Below are positions 12,436 through 24,171 of a stretch of 64,000 nt of DNA, piece after piece. The position numbers and the translations under genes are program-made. The stretch lies in NCBI GenBank assembly GCA_036346395.1, contig CM070598.1, positions 3,889,517-3,953,516 of the forward strand. The letters run 5' to 3'. Origin of the DNA: Hsuehochloa calcarea. Its lineage: Eukaryota > Streptophyta > Magnoliopsida > Poales > Poaceae. A model generated the notes under the pieces. The model had not been told where the DNA came from and did not search any database. It saw only the letters and a list, made by a program, of their open reading frames with translations. Each line of letters begins with the position of its first letter. The first letter of the stretch is position 1.

Positions 12436-15400
12436 ATGTGCGACCTGGTGGCCCGCACGGGCCGCCACCAGCAGCGCTACGAGGATGGCCGTCGTCTGGT
12501 GGCCGGGTACGTGGTTCGCCTGCCCAATCAATTATCGCTCCTCCTGATGCTTTTAAGTTTCGTTCTTGATTTGATTGGGTTGGGTTGTGGCGATGGCTAC
12601 GTGCGTGCGGTTCATTGCCCTCTTGACCTAATCTAATGCGACGGGAGGGCGCGGTGCGCATCGAATTTTGTATCCTCTTACGATTACGAATTGATAACAT
12701 TGGTTCGGGTGGATGGATGTATTGGATCGGTGGGGGGGGGGTATCGTGTGGTGGTGATGTGCCTACCATCCGGGGGTGGATTTAGTGGTGTTTGCATACG
12801 CTTTCTTCAAAATACAAACTATTGTATGTGCCAAGGTAGTTATTTGTGGATTGATGTAAGCACTGAGCAGGGAAATCTTAATCAATGCACGCTATCCTAG
12901 TTTGTAGTAACACCTGATGATAGCGACAGTACGATGGTTTGTTTATTTCACTATGTGGTACATTTCATAAGTAAGGATTTATTGTGGGATGTGTCCTTGA
13001 AATCAGATGTAAAAGTTGGCCAATTAGTTTTGTTTGGGTCAAAATAACAACGTGATGAAAAGTAATAGGTTGTCTTAGCCTCTTAGTAATAGTGTAAGCG
13101 AGGAAAGTATAGCTATATTTTATTGTTGAAATCAGAGTACATGAGTCACACATATATAAACTATAGCTATCATGTGAACACGTACAATTATTATGTGAAC
13201 GCGAATAACTATCGTGTGAACGCGATCCTCTCGAAGAAAAGCGTCGTGCATGTAGGAAGCCGATGCACCATCCTGTCTAACACACCCCCGCGGTCGGAAT
13301 GTCGCTAAGACGGATATTCAGACTGGACCTAAATTCGGTGAAGACGGAAGTCTCGCGGACGACGGTCCGGCGATGATGATCCGGCGTGATGACAACGGTA
13401 GACGGGGCGCTCGAAAGGCCGTGGAGGGAGGGCCGTGTCGACGAGCGCGCCGCGTCACGCCATGACGTCATCGAAAGAGAGGAGGCGCCGGAGAGGTCGA
13501 AGCCAAGGCGGTGAAGTCCGGAGCCGAGGAACGTCGACGGGTCGGTAGGGCGACGCAAACCGATCTATGATCGGAAAAATAGAAAACCCAATTTGAAGAT
13601 GACCGAGGAAAACTCTAATTGGTACCCTATCGGATGATCGGTGACAGGACTTAAACTATGGGTTGCTCAGCCATCGGAAGAGATCATGGAGATGAGATCA
13701 TCTCCCAGAGGCGGCGGCGGAAGCTGTGGAGGCGGCGGCTCAGGAGCGGCACCGCTCTGATACCATGTAAGCGAGGAAAGTAACACTATCTTTGATTGTT
13801 GAAATCACAGTACATGAGTTACACATATATAGACTACAACTATTATGTGAACGCGTATAGCTATCATGTGAACGTATACAACTATCATGTGAACGTGTGA
13901 TCCATCGGAAGAGAAGACATTATGCATGTAGGAAGCCGAGACACCATCCTGTCTAACAAATAGGTTGTCTTCCAATGCCAAATGGCTTTGTATGGCAGTT
14001 CAAATCAATATTGATGAATGTGCGGATAGATAAAGTTCAGCATTAGTCAGCGTCACTTGATATCGCTGATGACAAAAGGTCACGAATCAATCTTGATAAT
14101 CCAAACGTTTGTTCCTGATAGGTGCCTTTTTTTAGGTTTGCTCCTAGTTAAGTTTTTGGTTTAATAAGCTAGGGTAGACTTCGTGGCTTGTGGCAGGTTG
14201 ATGAGTTTGCATTGCTATTTTCTGTTGCACTTGTCTTCCGCTGGTGGAGAGGGAGTGCTCATTACGAGATGCTCACACGAAGTAGTTACAATTTACTGAA
14301 AATATAAAGGTTCAGGAGATGACATATGGACAGGTAATCAGATCTAGGAAATGCTCCTTCTATAATGAGGGGATTCAAAACTATCCCAAGTTTCATTAGA
14401 TAGTGTAACAGGATCATTAGATAGTGTAACAGGAAGAGACGTAGAGAGAAACCAAAATGCTAACGATCTTTCTGTGATACTCTTACGTCGTTGAAGATCA
14501 CTAGCCTATTGTATCGTAGAGAGTTCGGCTGTTGACCTTCTTAAGCCTTAAACGCTTTCTTTTCATCACACAAACAATTTGTCTGTTTCTGATGGTTGAG
14601 ATGCAGGTTGGCAGGTTGCATCTACAGCATTTGTTAGTTCGACCAAGATTGCCAGAAAGCATCATTCATTGAATATGGCCGGACTTTTACTGCTCAAGTA
14701 GCACCAGTTTTGTATATATACATTACTGTTTTGTAGGTTAGTATTGCAAAATTTGCCACCTTAACGTATAGTACATTCCAAGGAACTTTTTTTTTGACTG
14801 TTTGTGATAAGACCTAGCTTTTGCCTATATTATCTCGCAGAAATTTAGTATGTTCTGCTTCTTGGATGTCTTAGAAGCTTGTGCAGTTGTGCTCTTGGAC
14901 AAAAACCTTTGAGAAACGCGGGGCTTAACAATTATATCGTTCTGCTTTTGCATAGTGGCTTATTTACGATTCTCTCTGAATAAGCTCAATGTGTCTACAG
15001 GTGCATACCATTCAGGTATAGAGCTAAAAATGATGAAACTTCTGATGATGAACAGAAGAAACTTGTTGAAGTTCTCATGATAAACTCCCAAAGTGGACCA
15101 GGTCTCTTGTTTCCAAAGGTATTCATTGTAAACATCCCCATCCAAATTATTAGAAATTTAGAATTATAGAATATATGATGATGTAAAAAAAAGTTTGTGA
15201 ATGTTCTGTGTCTAAGTTTACCAAAATTTGTGTGGGTGACTATTTGACATGAAATTGCAACCTTTTTGCTTGTCATAAAATTGATGATTTATGACCCAAC
15301 ATTTTGACAGGCAGTTATTTGACATGGAGTTGCAATGTTTCACAATCTTTTCCCGTTTTGACATGCTACATTAAAGCTACTATACCCGATGAGCAGCACA

Positions 15401-18322
15401 GATTAATATTTCAGTTAGCTTCTAAGTGCCAAGGTGTTGTTCCTGGCATTTATATGATTTTGTATACCTCTGAGACAAATCCAGATGAAATTAGAATGAA
15501 CTGATATACAGATGTGAACATTTTATGTGCTACTAAGAAATATCCAAGTCCTGCTCCTTTAATGAGCTTGTTGGCAAAACTATGTTTTGTAAATTTGTAC
15601 TTTTATTTATTTAGCTTATTGTTAAGTTGGCAACTAGGCTTATTAAGGCGTCACCTAAGCGACGCTTAGGCGTTAAGGTGATGCCGATGTCGTAAGGCGT
15701 CGCCCGCCTTGCGTCACCTTGCCGCCTCCTCCCCGCGGTTCCTCGTCGTGCGGCTCCTCCTGGCTCCCTGTTGCCGTCGCGCAGCTTCTCGGCGCCTCCT
15801 CCCCGCGGTTCCCAGTCGCGCACCGCCTCGACGCCTCCTCCCTGCGGTTCCCCGTCGCGCAGCTCCTCCTCCCGGCTCCCCGTCGCCGTCGCGTAGCTCC
15901 TCAGTGCCTCCTCCCCGGCACTGAGGGAGGAGGCGGCGCGGGCAAAGGGGCACGGAGGGAGAGGGGGAGGGGAGGCGGCGAGACGCGGGCCGGCACTGCC
16001 GTTGAGGGAGGACAGAAGGAGGCGGCACGGCTCGGAGCTGAGGGAGGAATGAGGAGGCGGCGCGGGCGAAGGGGCGTGGAAGGAGGCGGATGAAGCCGGC
16101 AGATGGCGCGCGCGCCGTGCTCGGTCAGGCGGGGAAAAAGAGGAGGCGGGCAGCCGGGGCAGCGTGGCGTGGTGGTGAGCAAAGGGGCAAGGCGGATAGG
16201 CGGGATCTTCTGTGGTGAACTGGAGGATCTTTTGTGATGAACTGGAGGAGCTTGAACATAGTTCAAAACCATGATATAAATTATTTGCAAAAGTTTGGCG
16301 AATCAAGCCGCCTTAGGATGTGTAAGGCGTCGCCTCACCTCGCGCCTTAGCGCTTAAAAGGTTTATGGGGGTGGGTCGCCTCTCCTCGCTTTACCGCTTT
16401 AATAACCATGTTGGCAACTACATATAAAGGAATTACAATCAAAATATATCATTCACCTAATCAAAATACATATAAAGGAAGTACATTAGCTTTTATTCAT
16501 TTTGTGTCATGTCATTCTCACAAACTTGTTGGGAAAATGTTATCATACTACAATGTAGAGATTTTGTTATTTCTATCTTCCTGTTGCAGGGAGGATGGGA
16601 GAACGATGAAACTGTTGAACAGGCAGCTGCTCGAGAAGCTATAGAAGAAGCTGGAGTTCGAGGAGATATAGTGGTAAGATACCTGTAAGAGATGGTATTT
16701 TTTATGGCTACTTTTCATTTTTGTTTGCGTATGTATTTTTAGATACTTCATGTATGCCATGTGCTGAGACATATTTGCCCATGTTTTCCTCTTGTAACCG
16801 TGAAACTGCTTTTGTATGTTTTTGGCTTGTCATGCAGATTCAATATTTACTGTGTTAGGTTTGTCCCTTTCCGGTATTATGCTTAGCCAGCTGCATGTTT
16901 TTAGCTTGATTCTACTAAGCTGCTAATGTAGATTAATCAGTATCAAGCTTTTGGAGCCTGCGTACTCCTGAATTTGTTTTAGTTCATGGCTATTGTTAGA
17001 TTCCCATCTGCAATTAGTCATCATAGTTATTGACATCCAGTTATGATATTAACGGAATTTGACATCTTTAGGAACCGGAATCTTTCTTACCAATAGTACA
17101 ATGATTTATATGCTTTATCGTCAAAACTCATCAAGTTTCATTTATTGGTGGGTTTTTCTCGGGTTGCATTTTACTTACTGTAGACATTCTTGTGTAATGA
17201 GCCAATGATTCACAGTCAGAACTCAGAACCATACATACTCGCATGATCTTAATAATGGCCTGCTGCTGCATCAAAGTATGTGATACTCACAAGTCACATG
17301 ACTCACATCATCTAATATCTTAGTTGCATGGGGTTATTGGCTTAATGCTGTGCAGCATGTATCATGCAATGCAAACACAGTACAACCGACAAAACATTGT
17401 CTGGTGGTAAAGAAAATATACTGGCCAGTGTGCAGTTTACAGTTATATTTATCTTAATGAGTTTACCAAGAAATGCAAGCAAGGGCAGACTTTCATTAGT
17501 TCACATTGAAAGAATCATGGGATGCACAATTTAGTAGTGCTTTCAGTGGGTCATTATGGTGATGTTCAACTAGAACGGTGGTTTAATTGGATAGGTTGTT
17601 TGAGCTCAGTATTTATTGAGTTTCATGCACCAGCCAATATGTTTTGTGCTTCAATTGCCCCAAGTTGGAATTATTTTGGTCAGTGTTACTCTAGAATCTT
17701 AATTTTGTAATTAACATGTTAGTACTTTGTAATGTTGGATGCTACAATCAAGATGGCATGGATTCTATCTCACAATTTCAGTTTGTAACATGCATAATGC
17801 TTGCATAGTGGAAGAACCATGAAGTCACAATGATTATAACTTTGCTAGAAGGATCTCAAATGCTCGTTTGAGCACATGTGGCTCCAGTGGAGATAATATT
17901 TCCTTTTTTCCTGCTGTGTAATGCTTGATCACGATGAAAGTACATGCTTACATGCCGCTTGTCTTTTCCTGATGTGTTTCGTTCTAACATGAGACATGTT
18001 TGTGAAGTGCCACTATACTTCAGCTTATAGTGCCATTGTTTCTCTGAATCAGCAATTTCTGGGTTTCAACGACTTCAAAAGCAAGACACATCAAGATGCC
18101 TGCTGCCCTGAGGGTATGTGCAGAGCCGCGGTGTTTGCTCTGCATGTGAAGGAAGAGCTGACCTCATGGCCCGAGCAGAGCACCCGGCGGAGGACCTGGC
18201 TGACAGTTCCTGAAGCCGCGTCACAGTGCCGGTACCAGTGGATGCAAGAGGCCTTGCTTACGGGCTTCTCCGACTGGCATGAGAACTGGAGCAAAGGTGG
18301 TGGTGACACCAACTGTGGCTAG
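12436..18322 (+). CDS. Nudix hydrolase, NUDT12/13/16-like (four exons)
   Basis: Coding exons are 12436-12506, 15001-15118, 16590-16673 and 18053-18322. They total 543 bases, giving 180 residues and a TAG stop. All introns are GT-AG and the phases agree. The start MCDLVARTGRHQQRYEDG is the conserved N-terminus of this plant group. Exon 3 holds the full Nudix box at residues 64-86 (GGWENDETVEQAAAREAIEE then AGV): G64, E70, R78, E79, E82 and E83 are the metal-binding and catalytic positions of GX5EX7REUXEEXGU. The C-terminal part contains PEGMCRAAVFALHV and WPEQSTRRRTWL. Relatives hydrolyse diphosphoinositol polyphosphates or dinucleoside polyphosphates; some members are predicted mitochondrial. 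The exact substrate is not evident here. The upstream 12270-12435 stretch is GC-rich, as expected for a 5' leader. Introns 1 and 2 carry transposons. All motifs look intact. Confidence 0.92.
13093..13958 (-). mobile_element. Complete TRIM-like miniature LTR retrotransposon in intron 1 of the Nudix gene
   Basis: Two direct repeats, 13093-13282 (190 bp) and 13766-13958 (193 bp), begin TGTAAGCGAGGAAAGTA and end CCTGTCTAACA on the + strand. The sequence GCTCTGATACCA at 13754-13765 is the reverse complement of TGGTATCAGAGC, the usual initiator-tRNA-Met primer-binding site. It abuts the right LTR, so the element points to the - strand. A purine tract (reverse of CACCCCCGCGG, 13283-13293) precedes its 3' LTR. 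The element is flanked by a perfect 5-bp target duplication AATAG (13088-13092 and 13959-13963). The interior is only about 480 bp and encodes no gag or pol, so movement would need proteins in trans. Confidence 0.9.
15637..16409. mobile_element. Mutator-like non-autonomous element in intron 2 of the Nudix gene
   Basis: The segment is flanked by an 11-bp direct repeat GTTGGCAACTA (15626-15636 and 16410-16420), in the 9-11 bp range left by Mutator-like elements. The ends are imperfect inverted repeats: GGCTTATTAAGGCG on the left against TGGTTATTAAAGCG read inward from the right. Further GGCGTCGCCT-type words lie inside both ends. The interior is very GC-rich with repeated CGTCGCGCAGCTCCTCC words, which create long but meaningless frames on both strands. 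No transposase is encoded. Confidence 0.75.
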
Positions 18323-18944
18323 GCCGGTCTAAATACCGAACGCATCACCAGCCGTCTTTTTTGTTCATCTTCTTCTCTCTTTCACTAGGCTCCAACGTTG
18401 CAGATTGCAATAATACAGTGTACTATCCTCTTGATGCCTAGTAGTTCATTGACCATTGATACCGGGATTGCTATCTAGTTTAGCATATCTCATCGAAGAC
18501 GAGGATTATCACAACTTTTAAGTGCCAATTCTCGCGCCTGTTATTCAGTTTCAGCTTAATTTCTTCCTTGTGGTGCCGTGCAGTGCACTGCGAGCATATT
18601 TTGTACGTGACTCCTGATTCTGGAGATGCCTCCGCTATGTATTAACTATACCTAAAATCAAAAGGTATGTCTTGACTCGAGCCACCGTCACCTTACACTG
18701 AGTATGATCTTCCTCACTTTTTTGTTTGCTACATGGCATTAGTAAATGAGTATAGTGTGATGATAGCTAAAACGAAAAATTCGAGTTCATACCCTAGGGG
18801 GGAAAAAACTCGAAATTGACCTAATTAGTGAGTTAGAGGGGAAAAAATAAAGAGCTCATGAGTGCTTGCAGCTAATCAAGAGATCAGTCAGTTGTGACGG
18901 ACCCAACCAATCACACAGCACGATTTAATCACTGCCCTTTTTAA

Positions 18945-19037
18945 TGGGGTGAGAGAGGCCCGAACTCTCGACCTCAGGATCACTCGCTTTTAGCTATGAG
19001 ACCTACGCGCTAGCCAACTAGCCAAATGATGCTACCT
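18945..19037 (-). pseudogene. Degenerate elongator tRNA-Met (CAT) derived sequence
   Basis: Read on the - strand, this matches plant elongator tRNA-Met over most of its length. It has a D-arm like TTGGCTAGCGCGTAGG, an anticodon loop CTCATAG (anticodon CAT), and a T-arm/B-box stretch GGTCGAGAGTTCGGGCC followed by CTCTCTCACCCCA. The 5' acceptor half is not complementary to the 3' half, and the anticodon stem has A-rich changes (GCTAAAAGCG). It is therefore likely a tRNA pseudogene or the head of a tRNA-derived SINE, not a working tRNA. No CCA is encoded, as expected for a plant nuclear gene. Confidence 0.65.
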
Positions 19038-19038
19038 C

Positions 19039-20003
19039 CAAAAGCATGTAATGAGAACATGTGATGATGAGCTACCTCAATCACATGTGCATATAATGTA
19101 TGCCGGTGCAAATTTTTTTGGCAAAGTTTAGTGCTGATTGTACGTACATTTGCGGCCGCCAGAATAATTTAATCTACCTTGAAAGGTTGGTCTTGGTCAG
19201 GCCATTCTTTGTAAATTAGTGTGCTTTGCATCAGTACATGCATACAACATCTCTGCCATCATGGGTGGATCCAAGTAAGCTTTAGGGGATGCACAACACA
19301 CCGGGTCTGATTTATTTTACCTTATTTAGTCTATGTATATATAATATGCCTTGTAACATAAGTTTAGTAACTCTATGTACATGCGATGATATATATATAT
19401 ATATATGAGAAACACCCTATTGTTTTTCTTCTGGACCTGCATATATATATATATGTGTGTGTGTGTGTGAAGCCATCTTTAGTCTTTGCGTCCTTGCCTT
19501 AGATTCTGCCCAGAAGGCCGTAAAAGTACAATGATTCTGCTCTTCGCTCATGGCCGGCCGTAAAAGCATATAATGAGAACATGTGTAGAAGATGAGCTCC
19601 CTACATCATATGTGTTTGTTTATATAATTATGAGGTCATGTATGTATGTATGCTGGTGCAAAATTTTTGGCAAAGTTTAGTGCTGATTGTAGGTACATTT
19701 GCGGCCGCCAGAATAATTTATTCTACCTTGAAAGGTTGGCCTTGGTCAGGCCATTCTTTGTAAATTAGTGTGCTTTGTATCAGTACATGCATACACCATC
19801 TCTGCCATCATGGATGGGTGGATCAAGTAAGCTTTAGGGGATGCACAACACAACAGGTCTGATTTATTTTACCTTGTTAAAGTTGTATATGTATATATAT
19901 ATATTTGAAGCCATCTTTAGTCTTTGCGTCCTTGCCTTAGATTCTTCCCAGAAGGCCGTAAAAGTATAATGATTCTGCTCTTCGCTCACGGCCGGCCGGC
20001 TCT
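19039..20003. repeat. Tandem segmental duplication, two units of about 0.5 kb
   Basis: Unit 1 (about 19039-19560) and unit 2 (about 19561-20003) share long near-identical blocks. These include GGCAAAGTTTAGTGCTGATT, a NotI-type GCGGCCGC site, GAAAGGTTGG, and AAGCCATCTTTAGTCTTTGC through to GGCCGGCC. They differ by point changes and by expansion or loss of AT and GT microsatellites (19388-19405, 19440-19468 and 19886-19904). No coding sequence is evident in either copy. Confidence 0.8.
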
Positions 20004-21072
20004 CTTTCCTCCCATTCTCCTCTCCATGCATGCATGGTACGATAAAGAACTGTGAAAACACAAGAAAAATCTCATCGCTTTATCATCGAATTGCGCCGAA
20101 AGATCGTCACTCAGTTTTTCCAACGACTTTCTCGTGATGATTAACCCTTAAGCATATCTTTTCCATGAATAATTGCAAGCTAGCTAGGATTAAGCATATG
20201 TGCTACTACCCAGCTCATGTGGTAGACCTATATATTGTGGAAAGTAGAATCATCCATACAAAAGTTACCACCCTGTGCAGTTCAACTTCCTTAACTTTCA
20301 CAGTTAATTTATATATAAAAAATATTTGTTTTGGTCATGTGAAAATGACATCATTAGATTAGTCATAAAAAATATTTTTATAATATAATATTTTATGAAC
20401 ATATTTATATAAAAGAAATGATCAAAGTTGCATGTTGAAGGCCGTATCAATATCCAAAAGGTCATATATTATTGAACAGAGGGAATAAGCAGCTAAGGTA
20501 AAAAGTAATAAAAGTAGGGATGCAACATAGGAATCCGATTTGGATCATGTAACTAGGTATAAAGAAAAGAAAAGAAACTCCTCATACGAATAAATCCGTC
20601 ATGGTTAGGCTTATGAGGACGTAAACACCGTCGAATCTCATAAATAAATTCTCATGTATCTCGTGTACTTTTGTTTTTTTTTAAAAAAATAAAAAATCCT
20701 CTTCGTGGGGTGTGGGCCGGGCTACCGCTGGTTCCAGCACTCCGGAGATGAGATGACATGCATGAGATCAGAGAGCAACTGTTAGTAGTGAAATCACACG
20801 CAGAGATGGAATAAAGAAAGGCGCTTGTTCGATCGTGATTAGAATCATGTGCTGGGTAATTTTGCGGCAGAAGAAATGGGGGCAAAAAAAAAAAAACTCC
20901 ATTGGGAAGTTTCTGTAATGGGAATTAATTGTAGGAAGGCCATCTCACTTAATTTGAGTCGTTTGACCAATCGGAGCCGTCCATTACCCTCGATCGGACG
21001 GCTCCACATACATGCCGTTACGCTCTTCGATCTCCACAAGAAGCTTCCTATTGAACTTTTGCCACGAGATGT
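20004..21072. other. Intergenic DNA without recognised genes
   Basis: AT-rich sequence with A- and T-runs (for example at 20887-20898). Open frames on the - strand reach into the adjacent GC-rich element and have no family resemblance. Confidence 0.35.
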
Positions 21073-21080
21073 GTTATAAC

Positions 21081-21653
21081 CAGGGCGGATATGGGCCTTA
21101 GGCTGGTTGGGCAACGGTCCGAGGCTCAGAAAAAATACCAATATAATTTTTTTAAGATGTATAAAAAAATTATACATAGTAAAAAGACCATAGCCTTCTA
21201 GACCGGGCCAGCCGGCCCCGCCCCGACTCCCCCACACCCCTTCTTCGCCACCGCCTCCTAGGCTTCCCCCGTGCCCCCCCCCCCCCCATTTCTCCCTCCC
21301 CGTTCTCCCGCCCCCCATTTCTCCCCTCCCGCCAGATCTGCGCCCAGCAGCGGCCCGCCTCACCCCGGCGCCTCGCCAGATCTGATGCCCGCCGGCGCGC
21401 CCCCATTTCTCTCGCGCCCCCATTTCTCCCAGCAGTGGCAGCTCTCGACCTGCCGCCCCCCTCAGATCTGCGCCCGGCCGGCGGCCATTTCTCCCGGCAG
21501 CGGCAGCCGGCCGCCTCGCCCCGGCGCCCTCGCCAGATCTGCGCCCGGTCGGCGGCCATTTCTCCCGACAAGGGCGCGCCACACCAGCCAGCCTCCCGCC
21601 TCGCCACACGCTCGCGCTGTGACACGAGGTTTTCAAATCTGGCTCGCTTATTG
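21081..21653. mobile_element. hAT-like non-autonomous insertion with GC-rich interior
   Basis: It starts CAGGGCGGATATGGGCC right after GTTATAAC (21073-21080). It ends near GGCTCGCTTATTG, followed again by GTTATAAC (21654-21661). The 8-bp direct repeat and CA-starting GGCGGA-type ends fit hAT elements of the CAGxGGCGGAxCC group. Later copies of the right end read CTCCGCCATTG, a better inverted match. The interior (21205-21620) contains repeated words such as AGATCTGCGCCCGG and GGCCATTTCTCCC, which create long spurious frames. No transposase is encoded. Confidence 0.55.
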
Positions 21654-22066
21654 GTTATAACCGAAAGGACATCACTCTTTCGGATATATTCCTACAACAT
21701 CTCAAGGTTGGCCCCTCAATGACAAACTATATAGGCCTTTTAGTTTTACAAGCTACATTTCTCGCATTCCATACTCTCTCAAATCCTAGCTCCGCCATTG
21801 GTTATAACCGAAAGGACATCACTCTTTCGGATATATTCCCACAACATCTCAAGGTTGGCCCCTCGATGACAAACTATATAGGCCTTTTAGTTTTACAAGT
21901 TACATTTCTCGCATTCTATACTGTCTCAAATCCTGGCTCCGCCATTGGTTATAACCGAAAGGACATCACTCTTTCGGATATATTCCCACAACATCTCAAG
22001 GTTGGCCCCTCGATGACAAACTATATAGGCCTTTTAGTTTTACAAGTTACATTTCTCGCATTCCAT
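21651..22066 (+). repeat. 147-bp tandem repeat, 2.8 copies
   Basis: Copies start at 21651, 21798 and 21945, so the spacing is exactly 147 bp twice. The third copy stops after about 122 bp. Each begins TTGGTTATAACCGAAAGGAC and contains GGCCTTTTAGTTTTACAAG. The first two end with a hAT-like right end (GCTCCGCCATTG). Because 147 is a multiple of three, an open frame (21719-22120) reads a 49-residue repeat beginning MTNYIGLLVLQ. I regard this as a by-product, since the unit joins flank and transposon-end sequence. Confidence 0.85.
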
Positions 22067-22212
22067 ATCTCAATCGGTCCGTTCAATCCAAGTCGCTTCT
22101 TTCGTTTCCCAGCTTCTTGATAAGATATGCTCCACGATCTGCTTGCCCCAAAGCTGCAGCCGGTAGTACCTGGCCTTGAGTCCGATGCTTGCAAGCGAGT
22201 GGAAAATTGTGC

Positions 22213-22239
22213 GATTCGATTCGATTCGATTCGATTCGA
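22213..22239 (+). repeat. GATTC pentanucleotide microsatellite
   Basis: Five perfect GATTC units plus a partial sixth, in otherwise non-repetitive sequence. Confidence 0.9.
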
Positions 22240-22522
22240 CCCCAAAATGAATGCCGCTGCATCCATCTCATCAGCAGAACACGCTTTGTTGGTGATTTAG
22301 GGATGGCGACGGGCTATTCCCCGCGGAGAATGCCCTCACATCCCCGCTCACCATTTAGCTATCGGAGACAGATTTTTTATCCCGTCTCCATCCCCACCGG
22401 GAATTGACGGGTACGGCACCAATAAAAGTAACTAAATTCCAATGGTTTTGAGATAATTGCTATAAAGTACGGTTACGTAGAAATTGTAAATATATTAATA
22501 CAAGATACGGTAGAATACTACT

Positions 22523-24160
22523 AAATAGGAGCTCAACCCATTTTTCACTTTGATTGGATTTGACTCAATTATCTCTTCACTAGCTATGAAAACCATATGA
22601 AAAATCAACAAACAAGCACAGCGGATGTCTTATATTGAATCCAATTGAAACCCTACAACACAACAACTAAAAACAACAAATTTCGACCGATGAACAATAC
22701 TGATAAACAGTATGGTCATATCGGTGGGTTGTAGTACCCGAAGCCAAACATCAAAATCGCGGCTCAACTTTTGATCCGCTGATCTAAACCCCCTCAAATT
22801 TTAACTATAGCTCATCAAGAAAGTCATAAACATATTCCAATTAATAATCGGAAAGATTAAAGCTAAGGTTCCATGAATTTCATAGATGCGGGAAGGATGG
22901 CACAGAAACCTTGGAAAATCAAACTTTGATCCTAGAACTTACTCTTGGGTAAGAGATGATCACGATAATTCTAGATGCATTCCCACATATCACAACAAGC
23001 AAGATTTCAACAAGAAACCAAAGGAAAATCAAAGGATCGTCAAAAACCCAAAAATCGCCAAAGAGAGAACAAGAAAAAGAAGATACTTATATTGAAGAAT
23101 CTTGCTTGGATTGATATGATATTGAAGTTCGTTTACAGTCACTCCACCATGTAGGACAAAAGCTCAATACTTGAGCACACAATCAATCCAACTCTCACAA
23201 ACCTTAGTCACAACCACTAAAAAATCTCCAAAACATAAATTAGGGTTTCTCACTTGGAAGGACTTGTGACTCCACATCTGGACATCCCCTTATATAGTGG
23301 AGGCTATGCTATGAGAGAAAACCCTAATGGGCACCCTTGAAACCCACACACAAATGGATCTACACTCACGCATACTTCTCAAAGTGGATGACTAACAAGG
23401 CTTCTTGAATCCGTTTCTTCGTGATTTTTATCTTCATTTGACCTAAATGTATCTCCTTACACCGTTTTGCGCCGCGGTTTAGCCAAAAGTCGTCAAGAAG
23501 TATTTTGGTGAAGTTAACAAAATACTCCTTATCGATCCTTCTCCAAAACCGAGTCTAATATTCATGAAGCAATCTCAAGCTTTGCCACGTGTAGATTGAT
23601 CAAACAGATCTCTTCATGTCGGCAAGTCTCTCCCATCCGGCTCCCACCGAAACTAGTATGACACTTGCACTGACCCCTCGCGTCGCTTGATGCAACCCGT
23701 AGACCGAACTTCCCGTTCGGTCATCCTCGTCCATTTTGTGTCATGCTTGAGTCCACTAACTTCATCCGACATCCTCGATCGTTTTGAACCTCAGCTCACC
23801 AAGTCTAGCCCCGATCATCCTCGTTGTTGACCGTTGTTGACCTTCAAGCCTCCTGCACAACAATAGACCAAAAAAATCAGTTCCGAAAATAAGTTCTTCG
23901 CAACTTGACTCATGTTAGTCAAAACATTCATCATGCAACACATATGCACTGAAACCCATGAAATAGACCTAACCTACAAACATTGCCGCTAAGTCGCCAA
24001 TGAGCAGAGCAAAACATGTCGATCACACAAAAGTCGGTCCGACCGCCTCTTACTGACAAAACCTGAATTTCACTAAAATGAGTGTTTCGACAAACGCTCA
24101 ACATTATTACTAATTGTATCATCATCATAAGATCATGATAATATCCCCATGATATCCACA
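22523..24160 (-). repeat. 3' LTR of the defective copia element
   Basis: It is homologous to the 5' LTR at 33061-34650. It ends at 24160 with GATATCCACA (TGTGGATATC on the - strand), the LTR start next to the polypurine tract. Its opposite end fades at about 22523, where the 5' LTR continues for another 28 bp to TGTTGGAC. Confidence 0.8.
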
Positions 24161-24171
24161 ATCTCCCCCTT
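24161..24171 (-). promoter_or_regulatory. Polypurine tract
   Basis: The - strand reads AAGGGGGAGAT directly against the TGTGGATATC start of the 3' LTR. The same junction appears on the + strand at about 55452-55464 and, mutated, at 57477-57487. It primes plus-strand DNA synthesis in LTR elements. Confidence 0.8.

Noticed and set aside
12013..12769. Overlapping frames on the - strand opposite the Nudix first exon
   Set aside because: Shadow frames of the GC-rich leader and first exon; the + strand exon is supported by family conservation and by in-phase splicing.
15611..16306. 231-codon frame on the - strand inside Nudix intron 2
   Set aside because: It coincides with the GC-rich interior of a Mutator-like element, is Pro/Ala/Arg low complexity, and is matched by equally long frames on the other strand.
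20845..21636. 263-codon frame on the - strand
   Set aside because: Gly/Arg-rich repeats arise from the GC-rich interior of the hAT-like insertion. The frame crosses the element boundary into AT-rich DNA without any domain.
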